From Lentzea aerocolonigenes (GTDB lineage: Bacteria; Actinomycetota; Actinomycetes; Mycobacteriales; Pseudonocardiaceae): a DNA stretch of 64,000 bases. The stretch is from NCBI RefSeq assembly GCF_000955955.1, contig NZ_JYJG01000003.1, positions 124,001 to 188,000 of the forward strand, written 5' to 3'. Below the pieces are notes generated by a model. The model was given only the letters and a program-made list of their open reading frames with translations. It did not search any database and had not been told where the DNA came from. The position numbers were made by a program, and so were the translations under genes. Below, piece by piece: positions 27,778 through 35,541 of this stretch (its first letter is position 1; each line of letters begins with the position of its first letter).

Positions 27778-27789
27778 GGAGGCTTTCGC

Positions 27790-27951
27790 ATGCCTGCCAC
27801 CACTCCGCCCGACCCGTCCAACCGCGCTGCGCGCCGTGCGCAGAAGCGGGGCAAGACCGACCAGAACGCGCACTTCCAGCTGCCGCAGCAGCGGGTGCCG
27901 ATGGTCCAGCCGCGCCAGTTCGCGACCCGTCGCCGTGGAGGATCCGCGTAG
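27790..27951 (+). CDS. 53-residue basic small protein
   Basis: MPATTPPDPSNRAARRAQKR opens a strongly basic, Gln/Arg-rich peptide of 53 residues (ending ATRRRGGSA). GAGGAGG (27776-27782) stands 7 nt before ATG 27790, one of the best RBS matches in the window, and a strong terminator follows at 27977-28005. Good translation signals and a dedicated terminator support a real gene. The basic, unstructured composition suggests RNA or ribosome contact; no family is recognised. Confidence 0.7.
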   Translation: MPATTPPDPSNRAARRAQKRGKTDQNAHFQLPQQRVPMVQPRQFATRRRGGSA

Positions 27952-27976
27952 CCGACGCCGAACCGGGCGCGACACC

Positions 27977-28005
27977 GCAGGGGACGCACTTCGTGCGTCC
28001 CCTGC
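27977..28005 (+). terminator. strong terminator after the small basic protein
   Basis: GCAGGGGACGCAC (27977-27989) and GTGCGTCCCCTGC (27993-28005) form a perfect 13-bp stem with a 3-nt TTC loop, followed by a pyrimidine run TCTCTT. Confidence 0.9.
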
Positions 28006-28089
28006 TCTCTTCGTGCGTTTGATCTCCCGTTCTGTCCGGATCCGATCTAGCCTGAGGTGCTACCGGACCGACAGGATCGGAGGCGCCTG

Positions 28090-28518
28090 GTGAGGATCGC
28101 TGACGTTTTGCGCACCAAGGGATCGGCGGTTGCGACGATCGCCCCGGATGCTTCGGTGTCCGAACTGCTCAGAGCGCTGGCCGAACACAACGTCGGCGCG
28201 ATCGTGGTCGTCGGCGCCGGTGGCGTCGCCGGGATCGTGTCCGAGCGCGACGTCGTGCGCCGTCTGCACGAAGCGGGCGCTGACCTGCTGTCTTCTCCTG
28301 TGTCGTCGATCATGACGGCCGACGTCTTCACCTGCTCGCCGTCGGACACGGTGGACAGCCTCACGGTCGTGATGACCGAGCGGCGCTTCCGCCACGTGCC
28401 CGTGCTGTCCGACGGGCAGCTGGTCGGCATCGTCAGCATCGGCGACGTGGTGAAGAGCCGGATCGGACAGCTGGAGCAATCGGCGGACCAACTCCAGGCC
28501 TACATCGCCCAGGGCTGA
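28090..28518 (+). CDS. CBS-domain protein
   Basis: A protein of 142 residues made of two CBS motifs (about 8-60 and 75-130). Hallmarks are VGAIVVVGAGGVAGIVSERD and RRFRHVPVLSDGQLVGIVSI-type strands. Stand-alone CBS pairs bind adenosine nucleotides (AMP, ATP, SAM) and can sense energy state. Start GTG 28090 follows GGAGG at 28079-28083. The metallo-hydrolase gene follows 9 nt later, so the two probably form an operon. Confidence 0.93.
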   Translation: MRIADVLRTKGSAVATIAPDASVSELLRALAEHNVGAIVVVGAGGVAGIVSERDVVRRLHEAGADLLSSPVSSIMTADVFTCSPSDTVDSLTVVMTERRFRHVPVLSDGQLVGIVSIGDVVKSRIGQLEQSADQLQAYIAQG

Positions 28519-28527
28519 CCGTGCCAG

Positions 28528-29499
28528 GTGACTACGCTTGATCGGGTGAATCCTTCTGCTGGCCAGCCCGAACTGGTTCCAGAAATGGTTGAGGTCGCCG
28601 CGGGCGTCCACGCCTACATCCAGCCCGACGGCTCCTGGATGATCAACAACACCGGCGTGGTCGTCGGCTCCGACGACACGCTGCTGCTCGTGGACACCAC
28701 GTCCACCGAGGCGCGCAACCGCGCGTTGTTCGCCTCGGTGGCGTCGGTGTGCGCGCCAGAATCTGCTTTCGATCCTCGCTACGTGATCAACACCCACCAC
28801 CACGGCGACCACACCTACGGCAACTGGCTCGTGCCGCCGTCGACCGTGATCGTCGGCCACGACGCGTGCCGCGAAGAGGTGCTCGCCGCGGGCCTGATCG
28901 CCGCCCAGGTGCTGACCGGCCCGGACTACGGCCACATCGAGGTGCGCCCGCCGTCCTTGACGTACACCTCGTCCCTGACGCTGCACCTGGGCTCGCGCGT
29001 CGTCGAACTCCACCACCCCGGCCCGGCCCACACCCGTGGCGACACCGTCGTGTGGCTCCCCGCCGAACGCGTTCTCTTCACCGGCGACCTGGTCTTCGCG
29101 GGCGGCCAGCCGTTCCTCGCCGAGGGCAGCATCAGCGGCTACCAGTCGGCCCTGGAGTTCCTCCGCTCGTTCGACGCTTCCGTCGTCGTGCCCGGTCACG
29201 GTCCGCTACTGCGCGGCGCCGAAATCAACCGCGTCCTGGGCGACCTGGCCGACTACACGACCTACCTCGCCGATCTTGCTGCCGCCGGCCACGCCGCCGG
29301 CAAGCCCCCGCTGGACGTCGTGAACGAGGCCGGCGAATCCCGCTTCTCCGCCTGGCAGGAATCCGAGCGCCTGGTCGGCAACCTCCACCGCGCGTACCAC
29401 GAACTGGACGGCAAGCCCCTCTCCGAACGCCTCGAACTCCCGCGCGTCTGGATGGACATGATGGCCGTGCACGGCGGCCCCATCGCCTGCCACGCTTGA
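28528..29499 (+). CDS. MBL-fold metallo-hydrolase
   Basis: A protein of 323 residues. The metal-binding signature THHHGDHTYGN is at about 90-100, a further His in HHPGPAHTRGDTVV, the Asp ligand in LFTGDLVFAGG, and a last His in VVPGHGPLL. These give the full set for a di-zinc metallo-beta-lactamase-fold hydrolase. The C-terminal about 90 residues are helical and unassigned. It is cytosolic, with no signal peptide; the substrate is unknown. Start GTG 28528 or the nearby GTG 28546. Followed by an ATATAT palindrome and hairpin repeat copy B. Confidence 0.92.
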   Translation: MTTLDRVNPSAGQPELVPEMVEVAAGVHAYIQPDGSWMINNTGVVVGSDDTLLLVDTTSTEARNRALFASVASVCAPESAFDPRYVINTHHHGDHTYGNWLVPPSTVIVGHDACREEVLAAGLIAAQVLTGPDYGHIEVRPPSLTYTSSLTLHLGSRVVELHHPGPAHTRGDTVVWLPAERVLFTGDLVFAGGQPFLAEGSISGYQSALEFLRSFDASVVVPGHGPLLRGAEINRVLGDLADYTTYLADLAAAGHAAGKPPLDVVNEAGESRFSAWQESERLVGNLHRAYHELDGKPLSERLELPRVWMDMMAVHGGPIACHA

Positions 29500-29502
29500 C
29501 GG

Positions 29503-29520
29503 AAACCAATATATCGGTTT
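29503..29520. repeat. AT-rich palindrome next to hairpin copy B
   Basis: AAACCAATATATCGGTTT, with five-base outer arms AAACC/GGTTT around ATATAT, just after the MBL gene stop and 24 nt from hairpin copy B. This mirrors the 4285-4380 arrangement in inverted order. Confidence 0.6.
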
Positions 29521-29543
29521 ATCAACCACCCCTGACCTGCCGC

Positions 29544-29589
29544 TTAGCAATGACTCTTTGGACAACGTCGTCCAAAGAGTCATTGCTAA
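29544..29589. repeat. hairpin repeat element, copy B (perfect)
   Basis: TTAGCAATGACTCTTTGGAC (29544-29563) and its exact reverse complement (29570-29589) form a perfect 20-bp stem with a 6-nt loop. The left arm and about 18 nt of upstream flank match copy A, 25 kb away. It lies between convergent genes, a position compatible with a bidirectional terminator. Confidence 0.85.
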
Positions 29590-29604
29590 AGCAGGATTCG
29601 CGTT

Positions 29605-30150
29605 TCAGACGGCCTGGTCGACGCCGGGTGGTTCGGGGACGTTCTCGGTCTTGGTGCCAGACGGCATCGCCCACATGAAGGCGCGCATCATCGCGTACTG
29701 GAACTTCAGGCCGGCGCCGACGTCGCCGTTCTCGACCACCTGCTTGAGCGTCGTGAGGATGGTCCTCCAGGTCGTGTCGACCTTGTCGAGGCGCTTGACG
29801 TCCGCAGGCCAGCCCGAGTTACGCAGCGTGACGCGCGTGCCGCCGTCGATCTCTTCCAGCTCCCACGAGACGACGGTCCACGGGTCGTCGCGCATGGTGA
29901 GCCGTTGGGTGTGGGAGAGCAGCCGCGGCGGGTCGACCTCGATGACGCGACCGACGACGAAGACACGTTTGCCGTCGGTGGATCTGTAGTACAGCGGCGC
30001 GCCCGGCTCGAGCTTCGAGTCAAGGACGGCGTCCATCATGGCGCGCTGCTTGCCGTCGAGTTTGGTGATCTCCGCCCACACCTTCTCGATGGGCGCGGCG
30101 ATCACGATGCTGTGCAGCAACTCGGTACCCGGTTCAGCCAACGTCCTCAT
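29605..30150 (-). CDS. SRPBCC/AHSA1-like protein
   Basis: A protein of 181 residues of the START/Bet v1-like superfamily: IAAPIEKVWAEITKLDG opens the helix-grip fold, GRVIEVDPPRLLSHTQRL and VSWELEEIDGGTRVTL are characteristic strands. The final segment is hydrophobic and Met-rich. Such proteins bind small hydrophobic ligands. It overlaps the upstream ArsR-type gene by 17 nt, the common ArsR-AHSA1 pair in actinobacteria, and is likely repressed by it. Confidence 0.88.
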   Translation of the reverse strand: MRTLAEPGTELLHSIVIAAPIEKVWAEITKLDGKQRAMMDAVLDSKLEPGAPLYYRSTDGKRVFVVGRVIEVDPPRLLSHTQRLTMRDDPWTVVSWELEEIDGGTRVTLRNSGWPADVKRLDKVDTTWRTILTTLKQVVENGDVGAGLKFQYAMMRAFMWAMPSGTKTENVPEPPGVDQAV

Positions 30151-30481
30151 CCTCCTGTCCGGCGCCCTCGACCGCGTGCTTCAGGCCGACCAGCGCCGCT
30201 GCCCAGTTCTCCTCGTAGTGCGCGACCCACCGCTGGTGGATCTGCTGGATGGGCACGGGATTCAGGTGGTTGACCCGTTTCCGGCCCCGCGGCTCCACGA
30301 GCACCAGATCGGCCTCGCGGAGCACACCGAGGTGCTGCATGACGACGTGCCGGCTCGTCTCGAGCGCCTCCACCAGTTCGCCCGTGGTCCTGGGTCCGGT
30401 GCGCAGGACGTCGAGGATCGCGCGCCGCAGCGGGTTCGCCAGGGCGCGCCAGACGGCGTCGTCATCATGTGGCATCTTCAT
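30134..30481 (-). CDS. ArsR-family transcriptional regulator
   Basis: A protein of 115 residues. The winged helix is at about 8-80: WRALANPLRRAILDVLRTGP, TTGELVEALETSRHVVMQHL, then the wing VEPRGRKRVNHLNP. No metal-binding CxC motif is present, so it belongs to the non-metal ArsR branch that accompanies AHSA1-type proteins. Its start codon lies inside a perfect palindrome (30479-30490), suggesting autorepression on a leaderless or very short leader mRNA. Confidence 0.92.
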   Translation of the reverse strand: MKMPHDDDAVWRALANPLRRAILDVLRTGPRTTGELVEALETSRHVVMQHLGVLREADLVLVEPRGRKRVNHLNPVPIQQIHQRWVAHYEENWAAALVGLKHAVEGAGQEDEDVG

Positions 30482-30490
30482 TACGTAATG
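30479..30490. promoter_or_regulatory. palindromic operator on ArsR start codon
   Basis: CATTACGTAATG, a perfect 12-bp palindrome that includes the ATG (read on the minus strand) of the ArsR-type gene. Confidence 0.6.
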
Positions 30491-30643
30491 GTTTTAACAC
30501 CTAAGCCGGCTACAAGTCGAGACGCGTTCGCCGGGTGGAAGATTGACTCCTGGGTCAGCCGATGATGTGATCACGCCCGCACCCGGAGTTGGTGCAGACC
30601 TTTTCCCTAAATCCGCCGCCATGGATGTTGGGGAGGAACGGGC

Positions 30644-31414
30644 GTGGAGATCTCTCGGCGTTCGGCGTTGATCGGTGGGGCGGCGGCGGTTCCGCTGCTC
30701 ATGGCTGGTTCCGGGCTCGCGCAGGCGGCCACCTGGAAGCTCAGGTGGAGTCCGCAGGCGAACAAGGACGGGCTCGGCGCGTTCGAGGGCGTCGAGGACG
30801 ACCGGGCCGGATCGCATCCAGGCGTGAAGCACATCTACGTGTCGGGCAACGACTACCGGTTCGACATGCACACCCGCGACCGGGACACGTCGACCGACCG
30901 GCAGCGCAACGAGGTTCGCGGCATGAAGGCCGGCGGCCAGAACCTCGAGATCGACAACGGCGAGACGTGGAAGTGGACCTACTCCATGTTCATCCCGAGC
31001 TCGTTGAAGTCGACGACCTCCTTCACCCACATCATGCAGACGAAGATGCCCGGCCTCGGCTCCTCGCCCGTGACGGTCATGTCGCTGCGCCGCACCGGTG
31101 GCGTGCAGAAGATCGAGTTCAAGATCACCGAGGGCAACGTGCTCGTCGGCAACGTCGACCTCGAACCGCTGCACAACAAGTGGATCGACACCGAGGTGGA
31201 GATCAAGGTCGGCAACGGCACCGGGCGCGTCCGCTGGGTCGTTCGCGAGGGCGGGCGGACCGTGCTCGACGCGACGAAGGACAACGTCGACACGTGGCTC
31301 GACGACCGGTTGCGGCCGAAATGGGGCATCTACCGCTCACTCGGCGACACCTCGGGCTCACTGCAGAACTGCTACCTGCTGCTCCGCAACCTCAAGGCCT
31401 ATAAGTTCGAATGA
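30644..31414 (+). CDS. Tat-exported heparin-lyase-like polysaccharide lyase
   Basis: A protein of 256 residues. The N-terminus has a twin-arginine signal (SRRSALIGGAAAVPLLMAG, cleaved near AQA). The mature domain looks like a jelly-roll lyase of the heparin lyase I/PL20 group: RQRNEVRGMKAGGQ, the aromatic ETWKWTYSMFIPSSL, FTHIMQTKMPG, and the late PKWGIYRS. These enzymes bind and cleave acidic polysaccharides. GTG 30644 follows GGGGAGG. The next gene overlaps its stop (ATGA), indicating coupled translation. The substrate is not predictable. Confidence 0.78.
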   Translation: MEISRRSALIGGAAAVPLLMAGSGLAQAATWKLRWSPQANKDGLGAFEGVEDDRAGSHPGVKHIYVSGNDYRFDMHTRDRDTSTDRQRNEVRGMKAGGQNLEIDNGETWKWTYSMFIPSSLKSTTSFTHIMQTKMPGLGSSPVTVMSLRRTGGVQKIEFKITEGNVLVGNVDLEPLHNKWIDTEVEIKVGNGTGRVRWVVREGGRTVLDATKDNVDTWLDDRLRPKWGIYRSLGDTSGSLQNCYLLLRNLKAYKFE

Positions 31415-32379
31415 TGCTGCACGACGTCGCCGACGCCACGCGCCAATATATTAGTTTGCTCGTCGGTGACCAGCGCGAACACGGCCTTCGCGCGGTCACC
31501 GACGACGACCTCAGGCATCGCTGGGCGTATGCACCCGGTGCACGGGCGGGCCTGGTGCTGGGTGAGCTCGGCCGCGACCAGCGCAAGGCTGTGCACGGAA
31601 TGCTGGCTACCGTCCTCAGTCCACACGCCTACGCCCAGGCCACAGCGGTGATGGCGCTGGAAGACGTGCTCGACCACCGCGAGGGCGGAAACCGCGACCG
31701 GCACAGCGGCGACTTCTGGACAGTGCTCTTCGGCACCCCCGGCGGCGACGAGCCGTGGGGCTGGCGCATCGAGGGGCACCACCTGTCGGTCAACGTCGTC
31801 GTCGCCGACGGCCGCGGCTCGGCGACCCCGTTCTTCCTCGGCGCGAACCCGGCCCGCGTCACGTACCGCGGCCACGTCGTCGGCCAGCCGTTGCGTCTCG
31901 AAGAGGAACTGGCCCGCGAGCTCCTCGACCGCATGGGCCCGACCGCCCGCCGCCTGGCCGTCGTGTCGGACACCGCGCCGCACGACATCCGCAGCGGTAA
32001 CTCCCCGCGCGTCAGCCCGTCGGAACCGGTCGGCGTGACCCCGGCGCAGCTCGGCAAGCCGGCGGGGGAGCTGCTCGTCGACATCGTCCGCTTCTACCTC
32101 GACCGGCTCGCGTTCGAACTCGCCGACGACGAGTTCGCGCGCATCGACCCGGAACGCCTGCACTTCTCGTGGGAGGGGTCGCTGCGCCGCGGCGAGGGCC
32201 ACTACTACCGGATCCAGGGCCCGGAACTTCTCATCGAGTACGACAACACAGCCAATGAGGCCAACCACGTCCACACCGTCTGGCGTCGTCATTCGGGTGA
32301 CTTCGGCGACGACCTCCTCGCCGCCCACTACGACACGTCACGGCACACTGTCGCCCGTGGAGTGGCCCAGAACGGTTGA
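31411..32379 (+). CDS. DUF3500 protein
   Basis: A protein of 322 residues. Conserved DUF3500 landmarks: WTVLFGTPGGDEPWGWRIEG, HLSVNVVVADGR, FFLGANPARV, FSWEGSLRRGEGHYYRIQGP, and IEYDNTANEANHVHTVWR. The role of the family is unknown. It begins at ATG 31411 on the stop of the lyase gene (ATGA). The AT-rich motif CCAATATATTAGT at 31443 falls in its start region and encodes QYIS. Its end overlaps the endonuclease V start. Confidence 0.85.
   Translation: MMLHDVADATRQYISLLVGDQREHGLRAVTDDDLRHRWAYAPGARAGLVLGELGRDQRKAVHGMLATVLSPHAYAQATAVMALEDVLDHREGGNRDRHSGDFWTVLFGTPGGDEPWGWRIEGHHLSVNVVVADGRGSATPFFLGANPARVTYRGHVVGQPLRLEEELARELLDRMGPTARRLAVVSDTAPHDIRSGNSPRVSPSEPVGVTPAQLGKPAGELLVDIVRFYLDRLAFELADDEFARIDPERLHFSWEGSLRRGEGHYYRIQGPELLIEYDNTANEANHVHTVWRRHSGDFGDDLLAAHYDTSRHTVARGVAQNG
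31442..31455. repeat. AT-rich palindromic motif
   Basis: GCCAATATATTAGT, a variant of the ACYGATATATCRGT pattern inside the 5' end of the DUF3500 gene. A weaker variant, CCCATATATTGCC, occurs at 32575 in the endonuclease V gene. Confidence 0.4.
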
Positions 32380-33022
32380 AGACGCCATCGCGCTGCAAGA
32401 ACGCCTGCGCACCCAGGTGATCACCATCAGCGCCCCTGACCTGCGTGTAGACACCGTCGCGGGCCTGGACGTCGGCTACCGTAGCAATGACACAGTTGCG
32501 GGCGTCTGCGTTGTGTTCGATGCAAAGTCGCTGGTCATCCTCGACGAGGTGGTCGTCGAGGACACGACGGACTTCCCATATATTGCCGGGCTCTTCGCGT
32601 TCCGCGAGATGCCGGTGTTGCTGCGGGCGCTCGATCAGGTGACGGTCGCGCCGGACCTGCTGGTGGCGGACGGTCAGGGGCTGGCGCACCCGCGCAGGTT
32701 CGGTCTGGCGTGCCATCTCGGTGTGCACACGGGCATTCCGAGCATCGGGGTCGCCAAGAACGCGATGGGCGAGTTCGACCCGCCCGGCCGAGCTCGCGGG
32801 TCGATGAGCGATCTCGTGATGGACGGCCCCAGAGGTAGGGACGTCGTCGGCCGGGCGTTGCGGACGCAGGACGGCGTGAAGCCGGTGTTCGTGTCGGTCG
32901 GCCACAAGATCGACCTGGACCGGGCGTGCGCCGAGGTGCTGCGTCTCGCCCCGCGCTACCGGCTGCCCGAGACCACCCGACGCGCGGACACGCTCACGAA
33001 GCAGGCTGTTTCGTCGGGGTGA
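32357..33022 (+). CDS. nfi: endonuclease V
   Basis: A protein of 221 residues, the usual length. Endonuclease V nicks DNA 3' to deoxyinosine and other deaminated bases. Motifs: AGLDVGYR with the first catalytic Asp, DLLVADGQGLAHPRRFGLAC carrying the central catalytic Asp and HPR, and TGIPSIGVAKN. GTG 32357 was chosen from the conserved N-terminus and overlaps the DUF3500 gene by 23 nt. The 3' end overlaps convergent lspA by 29 nt. Confidence 0.93.
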   Translation: MEWPRTVEDAIALQERLRTQVITISAPDLRVDTVAGLDVGYRSNDTVAGVCVVFDAKSLVILDEVVVEDTTDFPYIAGLFAFREMPVLLRALDQVTVAPDLLVADGQGLAHPRRFGLACHLGVHTGIPSIGVAKNAMGEFDPPGRARGSMSDLVMDGPRGRDVVGRALRTQDGVKPVFVSVGHKIDLDRACAEVLRLAPRYRLPETTRRADTLTKQAVSSG

Positions 33023-33479
33023 AGCTCAGCAGCACGAGCAGGATCGCGCCGCAGACCAGCGCGATGTCCGCGACGTTGCCGACGAACCAGCCGTTGTAGT
33101 CGATGAAGTCGACGACGTGTCCGCGCGCGAAACCCGGCGGCCGGAACAGCCGGTCGAGCAGGTGCGTCGTCGCGCCCCCCAGCATCATCGCGAGCGCGGC
33201 CGCCCGGAGCTTGGTCTGCGGCTGCAGGCCGTACCGCGCGAGGAGCACGACCGCGACGGCCGCGACGATGGTGAAGACCCACGTCGACCCCGCGCCGATC
33301 GAGAACGCGGCGCCGGGGTTGTAGAGGAGCCTGAGCTGCAGGAACTCCCCGAGCACGGGAATGGGCGCGCGGCCCGTCAGCGCGCTCTCGGCCCAGTACT
33401 TCGTGGCCTGGTCCAGCAGCAGCACGAACACGGCGATGCCCATCACGAGCGGCACGCGGCGAGAGGTGGTGGTGTCCAT
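32994..33479 (-). CDS. lspA: lipoprotein signal peptidase II
   Basis: A protein of 161 residues with four membrane helices. It cleaves prolipoprotein signal peptides. The NPGAAFS motif, the first catalytic Asp in LLDRLF, and VVDFIDYNGWFVGNVADIAL with the second catalytic Asp are present. The usual GNLxDR reads THLLDR here, a modest deviation. Start ATG 33479. It is not next to the usual ileS/rluD neighbours, so it may be an additional copy. Confidence 0.92.
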   Translation of the reverse strand: MDTTTSRRVPLVMGIAVFVLLLDQATKYWAESALTGRAPIPVLGEFLQLRLLYNPGAAFSIGAGSTWVFTIVAAVAVVLLARYGLQPQTKLRAAALAMMLGGATTHLLDRLFRPPGFARGHVVDFIDYNGWFVGNVADIALVCGAILLVLLSFTPTKQPAS

Positions 33480-33510
33480 TTGCGGTCGAGCGTAGTTAAG
33501 GACGACGCCG

Positions 33511-33562
33511 CCCAGGATCAGACCCCAGAATCAGACCCCAGAATCAAACCCAGGTTCAGACT
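33511..33562. repeat. four tandem 13-bp repeats
   Basis: CCCAGGATCAGAC, CCCAGAATCAGAC, CCCAGAATCAAAC and a diverged CCAGGTTCAGACT follow one another without gaps (33511-33562), upstream of lspA and reaching the 3' end of the SnoaL-like gene. They could be direct-repeat operators or slippage products. Confidence 0.7.
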
Positions 33563-34041
33563 CTTGCGATGACCTGTGCGCTGAACGCCTCGACGTCGTT
33601 GACGTCGGCCGCGGCGAGGAACTCCTCCTCCAGCGTCGCTGACCGCTCGTCGGTGTCGTAGTCGGAGCAGATGCGCCAACGTCCGTCGGTGCGTCGCGCA
33701 TACGTGTGGAAGCGGCCGTAGAACGTGCGCTCGTCACCGTCGGCGCGCCTCGACACGATCTGGAAGATGCCGCGCTCGCTCGCGAGGTCGTTCGCCGCGA
33801 TCCGTTCGACGAACCGGAACGAGATGGTCACCGAGCTGCCGCGGTCCGCGAGGTCGGTGAACCACTTCTCGATCTGGCCGGAGTACTCGGCGAACCCGGA
33901 CACCTGCGTGGCCGGCCCGCCGGCACGGATCAGTTCGGGCGCGTGCAGCTCCAGGAACGCCGCCGCGTCCAGCTTCGAGTAGGCGAGCCGGAACGGGTGC
34001 CAGATGTCGGCGTTGAGCTGCCGCAACAGGTCGGTGTCCAC
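33556..34041 (-). CDS. SnoaL/NTF2-like protein
   Basis: A protein of 161 residues with the cone-shaped NTF2-like pattern: an N-terminal helix (NADIWHPFRLAYSKLDAAAF), SGFAEYSGQIEKWFTDLADR, and FYGRFHTYARRTDGRWRICS. Members are either small enzymes or ligand binders. Cytosolic; no partner identified. It is followed by the tandem 13-bp repeats. Confidence 0.82.
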   Translation of the reverse strand: MDTDLLRQLNADIWHPFRLAYSKLDAAAFLELHAPELIRAGGPATQVSGFAEYSGQIEKWFTDLADRGSSVTISFRFVERIAANDLASERGIFQIVSRRADGDERTFYGRFHTYARRTDGRWRICSDYDTDERSATLEEEFLAAADVNDVEAFSAQVIARV

Positions 34042-34078
34042 GCTGCCGAAGCTAGCGCGGACACCGACCGGGCATCAC

Positions 34079-34225
34079 TCGGTCACTTCGAGGCGTTCCA
34101 TTCTCACGGTGAGAATCTGGAACGGCCGCGTGAACCGCGCTCTTCCACCAAGGCACTCGTACTCCACCGCGACGGCATCGGAGGCGATGGACGCCAACGG
34201 CTTGTGGTCGGCCGTACCGGCAGCC
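34079..34225 (-). pseudogene. possible 3' remnant of an unidentified gene
   Basis: A minus-strand frame without a start reads ADHKPLASIASDAVAVEYEC, then LGGRARFTRPFQILTVRM and ERLEVTE before TGA. It has normal GC-rich third positions. It looks like the C-terminus of a larger protein and lies directly downstream of the GH4 gene in a locus with other broken genes. It could be chance coding-like sequence. Confidence 0.3.
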
Positions 34226-34245
34226 GGTCCTCGACGAGCCGCGGG

Positions 34246-35541
34246 TCATCGTGCACGGAAAACTCCAGACAGGAACGGGTGCGTGTCGACGATCTTGCGA
34301 GCGACGCTGACGGAGTCAACGAGCGGATGCAGCGCCAACGCCTTCACCGCGTGCGCGCGCTCACCGCTGATGGCGGCCTGGATGGTGGCGCGCTCGACGA
34401 CCTTGAGCGCCGTGACGAGTCCGACGCCCTCGTCGGGCACCTGGCTGACCGCGACGGGCCGCGCGCCGTTGGCGTCGACCAGGCTCGGAACTTCCACGAT
34501 GGCGTCCGCGTCCAGGCATGACAACGTTGTCCTGTTCGGCACGTTGAGGATCAGCGTGGTGCGTTTGTCAGACGCGATGGCGTGCATGAGGTCGAGCGCG
34601 ACCTGCTCGTAGCCGCCGCCGTCGAGGTCGTCGGTGTCACGTTCGTCGTCTCGGGTCTCGGCCATGTAGGTCTGCTCGCGTTCGAGGCGCGTCCGCTCCC
34701 AGCTCTCCAACGACGGCGCCGCGTAGAACTGCTTCTGCTGCTCCAGCAGGAACGCCCCGCGTGACGCGCCGGATCCCACCGCCTCGCGCGTGAAGTAGTA
34801 GTAGTGCAGGTACTCGTTCGGAATGGCGCCCAACGTCCGCAACCACTCCGCGCCGAAGAGCTTGCCCTCCTCGAACGACTCCAGCCGCTCGGTGTCGGCG
34901 AGCAGATCCGGCAGCACGTCGCGCCCGTGCACGTGGACGCCCCGCAACCAGCCGAGGTGGTTGAGCCCGGCGTAGTCGAGCCACGCGTCCTCGAGATCGG
35001 CACCGACGGCGCGGGCCACCCGGCGGCCGAGTCCGACGGGGGAGTCGCAGATGCCGATGACGCGGTTGCCGAGGTGTGCCGACATCGCCTCGGTGACCAT
35101 GCCGGCGGGATTGGTGAAGTTGATGACCCACGCGTCCGGCGCGTGAACTGATATACGGCGTGCGATGTCGAGCGCGACAGGCACGGTACGCAGCCCGTAT
35201 GCAACGCCGCCCGCGCCGACTGTCTCCTGTCCGAGCACGCCACACCCGGCCGCGACGCTTTCGTCGGCCGCGCGTCCGTCGAGCCCGCCAACGCGGATCG
35301 CGGAGAACACGAAGTCGGCGGCGCGAAGTGCTTCGTCCAGATCCGTCGACGTCGTCACCGATGGCGCATCCGATATATCAGTCGCCAGTTCCGCGAGGAC
35401 GCCAGCGACTGCGGCGAGCCGGGCCGCGTCGAGGTCGTGCAAGACGACCTCGGTGACGCGGCCGGGCGATCGATCCGCGAGCAACGCACGGTATACAAGC
35501 GGTACACGAAAGCCGCCCCCGCCCAGGATGACCAGCTTCAT
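34246..35541 (-). CDS. GH4-family NAD-dependent glycosidase (6-phospho-beta-glucosidase-like)
   Basis: A protein of 431 residues. The Rossmann start KLVILGGGGFRVPLVYRAL binds NAD. GQETVGAGGVAYGLRTVPV, WVINFTNPAGMVTEAM and IGICDSP are conserved GH4 blocks; the metal-binding Cys is in GICDSP, with the His in GLNHLGWLRG. GH4 enzymes hydrolyse (phospho)glycosides by a redox-elimination mechanism. Its ATG overlaps the stop of the upstream broken deoR-type gene (ATGA). The gene looks intact although its transporter and regulator are decayed. Two AT-rich motifs (35147, 35369) lie inside. Confidence 0.92.
   Translation of the reverse strand: MKLVILGGGGFRVPLVYRALLADRSPGRVTEVVLHDLDAARLAAVAGVLAELATDISDAPSVTTSTDLDEALRAADFVFSAIRVGGLDGRAADESVAAGCGVLGQETVGAGGVAYGLRTVPVALDIARRISVHAPDAWVINFTNPAGMVTEAMSAHLGNRVIGICDSPVGLGRRVARAVGADLEDAWLDYAGLNHLGWLRGVHVHGRDVLPDLLADTERLESFEEGKLFGAEWLRTLGAIPNEYLHYYYFTREAVGSGASRGAFLLEQQKQFYAAPSLESWERTRLEREQTYMAETRDDERDTDDLDGGGYEQVALDLMHAIASDKRTTLILNVPNRTTLSCLDADAIVEVPSLVDANGARPVAVSQVPDEGVGLVTALKVVERATIQAAISGERAHAVKALALHPLVDSVSVARKIVDTHPFLSGVFRAR
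35369..35382. repeat. AT-rich palindromic motif
   Basis: TCCGATATATCAGT inside the GH4 gene; read on the coding strand it encodes Thr-Asp-Ile-Ser with the rare ATA codon. A partial copy, ACTGATATACGGC, lies at 35147. Confidence 0.55.

Noticed and set aside
33511..33562. CRISPR array
   Set aside because: Units are 13 bp and contiguous, with no spacers and no cas genes.
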